This document shows positions 26,964-33,748 of a stretch of DNA of 42,220 nt, in pieces. Under the pieces are notes generated by a model. It was not told the origin of the DNA, did no database searches, and saw only the letters and a program-made list of their open reading frames with translations. The translations under genes were made by a program, and so were the position numbers. Source of the stretch: an uncultured Lachnospiraceae bacterium. Lineage in GTDB: Bacteria; Bacillota; Clostridia; Lachnospirales; Lachnospiraceae. Where the stretch lies: the NCBI GenBank assembly GCA_944381615.1, contig CALWLT010000002.1, forward strand, positions 1-42,220. The letters are read 5' to 3'. The stretch's first letter is position 1, and the number at the start of each line of letters is the position of its first letter.

Positions 26964-27028
26964 ATTATAGCGGGAAGCGCGGAGGCGATCAAGAAGCGGT
27001 TGCGCTTCCCGTGAAAAATTGCTATGAT
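26964..27028. promoter_or_regulatory. divergent promoters around a 10-bp dyad
   Basis: Minus strand: TTGATC (26992-26987), 17 bp, TATAAT (26969-26964) for the membrane protein. Plus strand: TTGCGC (27000-27005), 17 bp, TATGAT (27023-27028) for the methyltransferase. A perfect 10-bp inverted repeat CGGGAAGCGC (26971-26980) / GCGCTTCCCG (27002-27011) sits almost symmetrically over both promoters, in the position of an operator able to control both genes. Confidence 0.65.
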
Positions 27029-27050
27029 GTGGCGGGAAAGGAGAGAGAGG

Positions 27051-27821
27051 ATGGAAGCATATTCGGCATTTGCCCCGGTTTACGATCTGTTTATGGACGA
27101 CGTCCCGTATGAAGCGTGGAGGGACTATCTGACGTCCCTGCTGAAAGAATACGGCATAGAGGACGGCCTGGTGCTGGATTTGGGCTGCGGGACGGGGACG
27201 ATGACGGAGCTTCTGGCCAGGGCCGGCTACGACATGATCGGCGTGGATATCTCGGGAGAGATGCTGCAGGCGGCGCTGGAAAAGCGAGAGGCGTCGGGCC
27301 TTCCCATTCTCTATCTCCAGCAGGACATGCGGGAATTTGAGCTCTACGGGACGGTGCGCGCGGTGGTCAGCGTCTGCGACTGCATGAATTATATTCTGGA
27401 TCCCGGGGAGCTTGAGACGGTGTGTTCCCTCGTCAACAATTACCTGGATCCGGGCGGGATCTTTATTTTTGACATGAATACGGAATACAAGTTCCGGGAG
27501 CTGATGGGCAACCGGACAATCGCGGAGGAGCGCGAGGAGGGAAGTTTTATCTGGGAAAATGCGTACGACGGAAAAGAGCGGATCAACGAGTATGATCTGA
27601 CGCTTTTTATCCGCCGGGAGGACGGCCTGTATGAGCGGCATCAGGAGACGCATTTTGAGCGGGCCTACACGGAGGCGGAGATTCGCCAGGCCGTGGAGGG
27701 GGCCGGGATGGAGCTTCTGGCAATCTATGACGCGTTCAGCAGAAACGCTCCCGAAAAGGAGAGCGGACGGATCTGCGTGATCGCGCGCGAACGGGGAAAG
27801 AAAAGCGGCGGATCTGCGTAA
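27051..27821 (+). CDS. class I SAM-dependent methyltransferase
   Basis: Methyltransferase of 256 residues. The N-terminal YSAFAPVYDLFMDD segment is typical of the Methyltransf_25/UbiE-like group. Motif I is at 41-50 (VLDLGCGTGT) and the acidic residue of motif II at D66 (GVDIS), followed by QQDMREF and FIFDMNTEYKF. The substrate is unknown. The ATG at 27051 follows GGAAAGGAGAG; upstream ATGs at 27024 and 27027 overlap the -10 box and are excluded. The last 14 or so residues and the stop codon are made by a 41-bp tandem repeat, so the C-terminus is probably recent and unconserved. Confidence 0.9.
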   Translation: MEAYSAFAPVYDLFMDDVPYEAWRDYLTSLLKEYGIEDGLVLDLGCGTGTMTELLARAGYDMIGVDISGEMLQAALEKREASGLPILYLQQDMREFELYGTVRAVVSVCDCMNYILDPGELETVCSLVNNYLDPGGIFIFDMNTEYKFRELMGNRTIAEEREEGSFIWENAYDGKERINEYDLTLFIRREDGLYERHQETHFERAYTEAEIRQAVEGAGMELLAIYDAFSRNAPEKESGRICVIARERGKKSGGSA

Positions 27822-27955
27822 CCGCGCGCGGGCGGGGAAAGAAAAGCGGCGGATCTGCGTGACCGCGCGCGAGCGGGGAAAGAAAAACGGCGGATCTGCG
27901 TGACCGCGCGCGGGCGGGGAAAGAAAAGCGGCGGATCTGCGTGATCACGTGCGAG
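27769..27955. repeat. 41-bp tandem repeat between the methyltransferase gene and hslO
   Basis: Four full copies start at 27769, 27810, 27851 and 27892. A degenerate fifth starts at 27933 (GGATCTGCGTGATC, then diverging). The first copy is coding; the stop TAA (27819-27821) lies in the second. Copies differ by only a few bases, and copies 2 and 4 by one. The period is not a multiple of three, so each copy changes frame. The units are contiguous without spacers, so this is not CRISPR. Confidence 0.95.
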
Positions 27956-28021
27956 AGGAAAAAGGGACGGGTCCGGCGTGACCGGCCGGCAGAGACAGGG
28001 AATGGAAAGGATGGAAAGGCA

Positions 28022-28915
28022 ATGGTACAGGATAAGGATTATCTGATTCGCGCGACGGCGGCGGACGGGGCGGTCCGCGCCTTTGCGGCGACGACGGGAA
28101 GACTGACGGAGTATGCCCGGAGCGCGCACAACACGAGCCCGGTGGCGACGGCGGCGCTGGGGCGTCTTCTGACGGCGGGCGCCATGATGGGTTCGATGAT
28201 GAAGGGAGAGCGCGATCTGCTGACGCTGCGCATGGAGGGGGACGGTCCGATCGGCGGCCTGACGGTCACGGCGGACGCCCGCGGCCGCGTCAAGGGCTAT
28301 GCCTGGCATCCGGAGGTCATGCTGCCCCCCAACGCGAAGGGCAAGCTGGATGTGGGCGGCGCGCTGGGGAACGGCGTGCTGAGCGTGGTCCGCGATATCG
28401 GGCTGAAGGAGCCCTATGTGGGGCAGACCGATCTGGTCAGCGGCGAGATCGCGGAGGATCTGACGTACTATTACGCCGTATCGGAACAGACGCCTTCCTC
28501 GGTCGCGCTGGGCGTTCTCATGAACCGCGACAACACCGTGCGCCAGGCCGGCGGCTTTATCATTCAGCTTCTGCCCGGCGCGCCGGACGAACTGATCGAC
28601 GGGCTGGAGAAAAAGCTGGCAGAATTAAAGCCCGTCACGGCGATGCTGGATGAAAACCAGACGCCGGAGATGATTCTTGAGGGGATCCTGGGGGAGTATG
28701 GGCTGGAGATCCTGGATCAGATGCCGCTGGAGTTTTACTGCGGCTGCGACAAGAGGCGGGTTGAGCGCGCGCTCATCAGCATCGGGAAAAAAGAGCTGCA
28801 GGAGATGATCGACGAGGGAAAGCCCATCGAGGTCAACTGCCATTTCTGCAACCGCAATTATGAATTTACGGTGGAGGAATTAAAGGAGCTTCGGGACCGC
28901 GGCCTGGAAAAATAG
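28022..28915 (+). CDS. hslO: redox-regulated chaperone Hsp33
   Basis: Hsp33 is an ATP-independent holdase switched on by oxidation. The protein has 297 residues. The N-terminal substrate-binding body includes the conserved ATAADGAVRAFAATT and SGEIAEDLTYYY segments. The C-terminal redox switch has C240-G-C242 and C273-H-F-C276, the CxC and CxxC pairs that hold Zn2+ when reduced. The ATG is preceded by GGAAAGG; the frame stays open upstream to 27941 through the repeat array, but that part is not family-like. Its neighbour upstream is the methyltransferase, about 200 bp away. Confidence 0.96.
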   Translation: MVQDKDYLIRATAADGAVRAFAATTGRLTEYARSAHNTSPVATAALGRLLTAGAMMGSMMKGERDLLTLRMEGDGPIGGLTVTADARGRVKGYAWHPEVMLPPNAKGKLDVGGALGNGVLSVVRDIGLKEPYVGQTDLVSGEIAEDLTYYYAVSEQTPSSVALGVLMNRDNTVRQAGGFIIQLLPGAPDELIDGLEKKLAELKPVTAMLDENQTPEMILEGILGEYGLEILDQMPLEFYCGCDKRRVERALISIGKKELQEMIDEGKPIEVNCHFCNRNYEFTVEELKELRDRGLEK

Positions 28916-28958
28916 AGTGAGAAAAGGAACGGCAACAGAGGAAAAGCGGAAACGGAAC

Positions 28959-29010
28959 GGGAAAGACAAAAAGACGAAAACGAAACAGGGAAGACAAAAA
29001 GACGGAAAGA
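28959..29010. repeat. 28-bp purine-rich imperfect direct repeat
   Basis: The word GACAAAAAGACG recurs with a spacing of 28 bp within a strongly purine-rich plus strand after hslO. No coding frame is supported between 28916 and 29141. Confidence 0.5.
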
Positions 29011-29020
29011 AACTGGAAAA

Positions 29021-29050
29021 GGAGCGCTGCATCGCAGGATGCGGCGCTCC
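29021..29050 (-). terminator. hairpin terminator between hslO and the cold-shock gene
   Basis: A 13-bp stem (29021-29033 with 29038-29050, one G-T wobble) around a GCAG loop. On the minus strand it is followed by TTTTCC, so it suits the cold-shock transcript; the gene order makes it useful for hslO as well. Confidence 0.7.
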
Positions 29051-29141
29051 CGTTCTAATCATTTTCCTTAGATCAATATAGCTTATTCACAAAATATATT
29101 AAAAACATATTTGGGAAACAGGTACACTGGAAAGTTGATGA

Positions 29142-29342
29142 TTAAAGCTTTGTTACGTTTGTCGCCTGGGGTCCCTTCGCTCCGTTAACAACCTCAAATT
29201 CTACCTGGGCGCCCTCGTCAAGAGATTTGAACCCTTCCATGTTCAGACCGGAGTAGTGGACGAATACATCGTTGCCCTGCTCGTCGCAGATGAATCCGTA
29301 GCCCTTCTGGTTGTTAAACCACTTTACAGTACCTCTGTTCAT
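29142..29342 (-). CDS. cold-shock domain protein
   Basis: Single cold-shock domain of 66 residues, a nucleic-acid chaperone that keeps mRNA single-stranded. RNP1 is at 13-18 (KGYGFI) and RNP2 at 26-29 (VFVH), both complete, and the start [10 protein letters not shown] is standard. Translation starts at an ATG with GGAGGT upstream. It is less GC-rich than neighbours, as usual for this highly conserved and highly expressed family. The leader of about 53 nt contains the palindrome CGCGGCCGCG. Confidence 0.96.
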   Translation of the reverse strand: MNRGTVKWFNNQKGYGFICDEQGNDVFVHYSGLNMEGFKSLDEGAQVEFEVVNGAKGPQATNVTKL

Positions 29343-29401
29343 ATGATACCTCCAAAAAAGATTAAAAAATGTCGCGGCCGCGGCTTTTGCAGCCCGCTCT
29401 C

Positions 29402-29430
29402 AGAATAGCATAGTTTAAATTCGCTGTCAA
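29402..29430 (-). promoter_or_regulatory. strong SigA-type promoter of the cold-shock gene
   Basis: On the minus strand: consensus TTGACA (29430-29425), a 17-bp spacer ending in TGC, then TATTCT (29407-29402), an extended -10 box. The transcript would start near 29395. Confidence 0.75.
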
Positions 29431-29547
29431 ACGTTTTCCGCCAAAAGGTCATGAAATTCAGACATCTTCGGAAAACATTTTTTCCGGTGCGATCATTGCG
29501 GGAAATTTCTTGGAAACGGCGGGCCAAAAAGCAATTCTGAAACGGCG

Positions 29548-29680
29548 GGGGAAAGCGTTTCCAGCGGGAGAAAACGCTTTTGAAGCGGCGGGGGAAGCGT
29601 CTCCGAAAGGCGCGGGAAAGCGTCTCCGAAAGGCAGGGAAAGCGCGCGAAGCGGCCGGAAGCGTCTTGCGAAATGCGGCG
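29548..29680. repeat. degenerate 22-23-bp tandem repeat between divergent genes
   Basis: The word GGGAAAGCGTCTCCGAAAGGC and variants recurs about six times. The clearest pair (GCGTCTCCGAAAGG at 29597 and 29620) has a period of 23 bp; others near 29548, 29571, 29637 and 29659 are degraded. It fills the space between the cold-shock and DUF5662 promoters and overlaps the latter's -35 region. Confidence 0.7.
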
Positions 29681-29694
29681 GTCTGCGTTACAAT
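29666..29694 (+). promoter_or_regulatory. SigA-type promoter for the DUF5662 gene
   Basis: TTGCGA (29666-29671), a 17-bp spacer, then TACAAT (29689-29694). The transcript would start near 29701 and the gene at 29720. Confidence 0.6.
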
Positions 29695-29719
29695 GAAGGG
29701 CAGCGGGAGGAAGAATACG

Positions 29720-30286
29720 ATGCGCTGGTTGAACAATGCGGTCTGCCATTTTAGGACCATCACAAAACATAAATGGCTGGTCATGCGAAGCTGTTTTGCC
29801 GTCGGGCTTTACCGGCAGGGCCTGCTCCACGATCTGTCCAAATATTCCCCGGAGGAATTTCTCACGGGCGTGCGCTATTATCAGGGGAACCGCAGCCCCA
29901 ATGCGGCGGAAAAAGAGGTAAAGGGCTATTCGGGGGCCTGGCTGCACCACAAGGGGCGCAACAAGCACCACTTTGAGTACTGGATCGATTTTGCGCCGGA
30001 TAAATCCCGGGGCCTGATCGGAAATGAAATGCCGCTCCGGTATCTGGTGGAGATGGTCATGGACCGCATCGCCGCCAGCAAGGTCTATAAGGGGGCGGAT
30101 TATACGGATGCGAGCCCCTGGGAATATTATGCCAGAGGGCGCGACAGCCTGGTCATGCACCCCAAGACGAGGCGGCAGCTGGAGATCCTCTTACGGCTTT
30201 TGCGGGATAAGGGGGAGGCGAGAACCTTCGCCTGCATCCGCCGCCTGCTGCGCGAGGACCGGCGCCGCCAAAAGACGCATCGCTGA
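29720..30286 (+). CDS. DUF5662 family protein
   Basis: Protein of 188 residues with the conserved motifs of DUF5662: TITKHKWLVMRSC, LLHDLSKYSPEEF and LHHKGRNKHHFEYW. The many His/Asp pairs look like a metal-dependent hydrolase of the HD type, but the activity is not established. It has no signal peptide. The ATG follows GGAGG by 9 bp; the open frame reaches back to 29510 through the repeat array but lies before the promoter. Its last 96 bp overlap the convergent nuclease-like gene. Confidence 0.88.
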   Translation: MRWLNNAVCHFRTITKHKWLVMRSCFAVGLYRQGLLHDLSKYSPEEFLTGVRYYQGNRSPNAAEKEVKGYSGAWLHHKGRNKHHFEYWIDFAPDKSRGLIGNEMPLRYLVEMVMDRIAASKVYKGADYTDASPWEYYARGRDSLVMHPKTRRQLEILLRLLRDKGEARTFACIRRLLREDRRRQKTHR

Positions 30287-31363
30287 GAGAACCGCCCCCA
30301 GATAGAGGAGGGCGGTTTTTTCCTGTGCAAAAAGAGACGGGCTGTACGGGGCATAGATCCGGCGGTCCGAATAATCCGTCTTAAGGCGCTGCGGCCACAG
30401 CGGCGCGGGCTGCGGCAGAAACAGGCCGCGGGCGCGGGTAAAACAGGTGCGGGCCGTGGCTTTTTTCCGCGCCGCGCGGTCCACAAACTGCCCCACGCTT
30501 TTGTGGACGGCGTAGCCCTCATAGATCAGATAATAGTAGTTCTGATAATCGCTGTAGAAATGTTTCAGCTCTCCGTCGAAAAGCCGGACGGACAGGGTAA
30601 GGCGGCGGCCGCTCAGCGAGAGGGCATAGCCGTCCTGCTCGAATGCGGCCGGAACGGGGAGGGAGACGGGGCCTTCGTACGTGAGCGTCAGGACGGGCGT
30701 CTCCGGTCCGGCTTTGCCTGCGGCCGGGGTCAGCTCCTGACAAAGGAAGGTAAAGGGCCCGTTTAGAAAATCAGGGTAGAAGAGGACGGGGAGAATGGAC
30801 GGCATTCCCTTCAGATCGTCTTCGTTGTGCAGAAGCAGGATCCGCAGGAGATCTTCACCTGGGGAGCGCAGGTACTCCTCATAGACGCGGATCAGCTCGC
30901 CGCCGCCAAAGCGATCCTCGCGGGAGACGTTGAGAAACGTCTCGATCTGTTTCTGCTTCAGGTGTTCCAGGCCGAGAAGCGGGCCGAGAGGGCGGATTTT
31001 CCGGTACAGATCCACGCCCGTCACGGGGACGGACGGGAAGGCGATCCCGCAGGCTTCGGCGCGCTGCCGGATAAACGGCAGATCGAAGCCTTCCCCGTTA
31101 AAATGGATCAGGGTGCGCCGGGAGGCGAGGAGGTCAAAAAAGGCGGAGAGAAGCTCCGGCTCCGCCTCCTTCCGGTCGGCGAACCACTGCACAAGCTTCC
31201 ATCCGTCCGCCTCCCGGTACAGGCAGCCGATGAGGTAGAGGCGGTTTCTCCGGGCGGAAAACCCGGTGGTTTCAATATCAAAAAACAGAAGATCCGAGAG
31301 GGCGCCGAGGCGTTCGGGCGGATAGGAAAACACAGGGGAAACGTCTTTTGTCACGGTCAGCAT
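30191..31363 (-). CDS. YprB-like ribonuclease H-fold protein
   Basis: Protein of 390 residues with an RNase_H_2 (YprB-type, DEDD exonuclease) domain in the first half. Motif residues are D29 and E31 (FFDIETTGF), D94 (IHFNGEGFDLPFI) and a third acidic pair in HNEDDLKGM (D182-D183). The second half, about 200-390, is a less conserved beta-rich region seen in longer members. It probably trims DNA or RNA 3' ends; its role is not settled. It is divergent from ruvAB and overlaps the DUF5662 gene tail to tail by 96 bp. Confidence 0.87.
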   Translation of the reverse strand: MLTVTKDVSPVFSYPPERLGALSDLLFFDIETTGFSARRNRLYLIGCLYREADGWKLVQWFADRKEAEPELLSAFFDLLASRRTLIHFNGEGFDLPFIRQRAEACGIAFPSVPVTGVDLYRKIRPLGPLLGLEHLKQKQIETFLNVSREDRFGGGELIRVYEEYLRSPGEDLLRILLLHNEDDLKGMPSILPVLFYPDFLNGPFTFLCQELTPAAGKAGPETPVLTLTYEGPVSLPVPAAFEQDGYALSLSGRRLTLSVRLFDGELKHFYSDYQNYYYLIYEGYAVHKSVGQFVDRAARKKATARTCFTRARGLFLPQPAPLWPQRLKTDYSDRRIYAPYSPSLFAQEKTALLYLGAVLSAMRLLAAPVLAQQAADAGEGSRLPLIPQKP

Positions 31364-31408
31364 ACGGGGCCCTCCTTCTCTGTAATCCGGGCAGATTCCG
31401 GCAGCTTC

Positions 31409-31437
31409 AACCTATCACAGGACGGGGTGCGTGTCAA
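31409..31437 (-). promoter_or_regulatory. candidate promoter of the YprB-like gene
   Basis: Consensus TTGACA on the minus strand (31437-31432), a 17-bp spacer, then a weak TAGGTT (31414-31409). The -10 match is poor, so only the -35 supports this. Confidence 0.4.
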
Positions 31438-31467
31438 GAGAAGGAGAGAAACTCTGTTCGATATTTC

Positions 31468-31496
31468 TTGCATTGGATGGGGCGCTATGGTATGAT
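31468..31496 (+). promoter_or_regulatory. SigA-type promoter of the ruvAB operon
   Basis: TTGCAT (31468-31473), a 17-bp spacer ending in TGG, then TATGAT (31491-31496), an extended -10 box. The ruvA start lies about 31 bp beyond the expected transcript start. I saw no clear LexA-type box overlapping it. Confidence 0.65.
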
Positions 31497-31533
31497 ATTT
31501 TAGAAATGGAACGAGGAGAAAAGAGGGGCGGAC

Positions 31534-32157
31534 GTGATATCTTACGTGAGAGGAACGCTGACGGAAAAGGAGAAGGATCGGATTGTCGTGGAAGCGGGAC
31601 AGGTGGGGATAGGCATCTTCGTCCCGCTGTCTGTTTTGGAGGCGCTGCCGGGCCTGGGGGAGGAGGTCAAGATCTATACGTCCCTGCAGGTAAGGGAGGA
31701 TGATCTGAGCCTTTACGGGTTCTTAAGCCGCCCGGATCTGGAGATGTTCAAACGCCTTCTCGGCGTGAACGGCATCGGCCCCCGGGGAGCGCTGGCCATT
31801 CTTTCGACGCTGCGCCCGGACGATCTGCGGCTGGCGATCGTGACCGGGGACGCCAAGGCGATTGCCCGGGCGCCCGGCGTCGGCGTGAAGACGGCGCAGC
31901 GGATTATCCTGGATCTGAAGGACAGCGTTTCGGCGGAGGATTTTTTAAGCGTTGCGGGCGCGGGCAAAGAGGGATCTCCCGGCGCGCCGGGGACGGTTTC
32001 TTCGGGCACGGCGGCCGCCGAGGCGGTGGAAGCGCTGGTGGCTCTGGGTTATACGAACCTGGAAGCCGTAAAAGCGGTAAAGAAGGTCCCGGTCACGGAG
32101 GAGATGGATGCGGAGGCGATTCTCAGGGCGGCTCTCTCGTCTCTCTCGTTTTTATAA
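31534..32157 (+). CDS. ruvA: Holliday junction DNA helicase RuvA
   Basis: RuvA binds four-way junctions and recruits the RuvB motor. The protein has 207 residues. The OB-fold domain starts MISYVRGTL; tandem helix-hairpin-helix motifs lie at about 76-92 (LGVNGIGPRGALAIL) and 110-128 (IARAPGVGVKTAQRI). An acidic flexible linker and the C-terminal RuvB-binding domain follow (about 160-205). The start codon is GTG, with GAGGGG upstream. ruvB starts 19 bp after its stop. No ruvC is adjacent. Confidence 0.97.
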   Translation: MISYVRGTLTEKEKDRIVVEAGQVGIGIFVPLSVLEALPGLGEEVKIYTSLQVREDDLSLYGFLSRPDLEMFKRLLGVNGIGPRGALAILSTLRPDDLRLAIVTGDAKAIARAPGVGVKTAQRIILDLKDSVSAEDFLSVAGAGKEGSPGAPGTVSSGTAAAEAVEALVALGYTNLEAVKAVKKVPVTEEMDAEAILRAALSSLSFL

Positions 32158-32176
32158 AGGACAGGATTGAGGCGGC

Positions 32177-33181
32177 ATGAACAGAAGGATCATTACGACC
32201 GAGGCCACGGAGGAGGACCGCCAGCTGGAAGGCAGCCTCCGCCCGCAGCGCCTCGATGAATATATCGGACAGGAGAAGATCAAGTCGACGCTGCGGGTCT
32301 ACATCAGCGCGGCGAAGTCGCGGGGCGAGGCGCTGGATCACGTCCTTTTTTACGGGCCTCCGGGCCTGGGGAAGACGACGCTGTGCGGGATCATCGCCAA
32401 TGAGATGGGCGTCCGGATGAAGGTAACCTCCGGCCCGGCGATCGAGAAACCGGGCGAGATCGCGGCGATTTTAAACGGCCTGCAGGAGGGCGACGTTCTC
32501 TTTGTGGATGAGATCCACCGGCTGAACCGGCAGGTGGAGGAGGTGCTCTACCCGGCGATGGAGGATTACGCCATCGACATCATGCTGGGGAAGGATGCGA
32601 CCGCCCGCTCGATCCGGCTGGAGCTGCCGAGGTTTACCCTGGTGGGGGCGACGACGCGGGCCGGGCTTCTGACGGCCCCGCTCAGGGATCGCTTCGGGAT
32701 TGTGCAGAAGATGGATTTTTACACGCCCGAAGAGCTGCAGACGATCGTGCTGCGCACGGCCGGCGTGCTGAAGGTCTCCATCGATGAGGAAGGGGCGTAC
32801 GAGATTGCCAGGCGCTCGCGGGGGACGCCGCGGCTGGCCAACCGCCTGTTAAAGCGCGTGCGCGATTTTGCGCAGGTGCAGTATAACGGGGCGATTACCA
32901 GGGAAGTGGCGGATTTTGCCCTCAACGTCCTGGACGTGGATCGCCTGGGGCTGGACAACAATGACCGCGCGATCCTGTGCACGATGATCGAGAAGTTTTC
33001 CGGCGGGCCGGTGGGGCTTGACACGCTGGCGGCGGCCCTGGGCGAGGATGCGGGGACGCTGGAGGACGTGTATGAGCCGTACCTTCTGATGAACGGGTTT
33101 CTGAACCGGACGCCGCGGGGGCGCGTGGCGACGGAGGCCGCTTACCGCCATCTGGGCTATGAGGGGAAGCCGCAGCAGTAA
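32177..33181 (+). CDS. ruvB: Holliday junction DNA helicase RuvB
   Basis: AAA+ motor that drives branch migration with RuvA. The protein has 334 residues, the usual size. The N-terminus contains [12 protein letters not shown]; Walker A is at 60-67 (GPPGLGKT), Walker B at D111-E112 (VDEIHRL), then the sensor 1 region ([11 protein letters not shown]) and the C-terminal winged helix ending in [13 protein letters not shown]. All functional motifs are present. zapA follows 28 bp later. Confidence 0.98.
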   Translation: MNRRIITTEATEEDRQLEGSLRPQRLDEYIGQEKIKSTLRVYISAAKSRGEALDHVLFYGPPGLGKTTLCGIIANEMGVRMKVTSGPAIEKPGEIAAILNGLQEGDVLFVDEIHRLNRQVEEVLYPAMEDYAIDIMLGKDATARSIRLELPRFTLVGATTRAGLLTAPLRDRFGIVQKMDFYTPEELQTIVLRTAGVLKVSIDEEGAYEIARRSRGTPRLANRLLKRVRDFAQVQYNGAITREVADFALNVLDVDRLGLDNNDRAILCTMIEKFSGGPVGLDTLAAALGEDAGTLEDVYEPYLLMNGFLNRTPRGRVATEAAYRHLGYEGKPQQ

Positions 33182-33209
33182 ATACAGGAGAGAAAGAGAA
33201 GACAGACGT

Positions 33210-33632
33210 ATGGATTCCAAACATTATATCGACGTATTAATCGGCGGAAAGATTTACACGCTGGGCGGGCAGGAGGAGGAGAGCTACCTGCAGCAGGTGG
33301 CCAGTTACCTGAACGAGAAGCTGGCGCTTTTGCAGAAGCAGGAGGGCTTTTTAAAGCAGACGGAGGATTACCGTAATCTGATGCTGTGCCTGAATCTGGC
33401 GGACGATTATTTTAAAGAACGCGAGCATGCTGCCGTTCTGGCGGGCCAGAAGGAGGAGCTGGAGAAGGAGACCTACCGTTTAAAGCACGAGCTGGTCAGC
33501 ACTCAGATGAAGCTGGAGGCGCTTCACCGGGAGAAGGGATCCTCTCATCCGGGAAAAGGAGGCCATCCGGCTCATCAGGCGGGACAGGGAGGGCCGTCCC
33601 GCGCTTCTTCGGAACATACGGACGCAGAGTGA
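33210..33632 (+). CDS. zapA: cell division protein ZapA
   Basis: ZapA binds and bundles FtsZ at the division ring. The protein has 140 residues. The globular head is at the N-terminus (VLIGGKIYTLGGQEEESYLQQ), followed by the NLADDYFKE helix and a C-terminal coiled coil to about residue 110. The Gly/His-rich tail is unconserved. Its position before a U32 protein gene is a common arrangement in Clostridia. The ATG has only a loose purine-rich ribosome site (AGGAGAGAAAGAGAAG). Confidence 0.88.
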   Translation: MDSKHYIDVLIGGKIYTLGGQEEESYLQQVASYLNEKLALLQKQEGFLKQTEDYRNLMLCLNLADDYFKEREHAAVLAGQKEELEKETYRLKHELVSTQMKLEALHREKGSSHPGKGGHPAHQAGQGGPSRASSEHTDAE

Positions 33633-33678
33633 ACGCAGGGCTGGCGGGAGACGGAAAACGGGGATTTTCCGCAACCGC

Positions 33679-33745
33679 CGGCCTGTCTGTTTTATGACGG
33701 GAAACCGGTCTGTTTTATGGCGGATCGGCCTGTTTCATGGTGGAT
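33679..33745. repeat. three degraded direct repeats before the U32 gene
   Basis: Three variants of GGCCTGTCTGTTTTATGRCGG start near 33680, 33707 and 33727. They fill the gap between zapA and the U32 gene, and the last one supplies the region around the U32 start codon. Confidence 0.5.
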
Positions 33746-33748
33746 AGG

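Noticed and set aside
27769..27955. Repeat array as a CRISPR
   Set aside because: Units are contiguous with no spacers, and one unit is coding; it is a simple tandem repeat.
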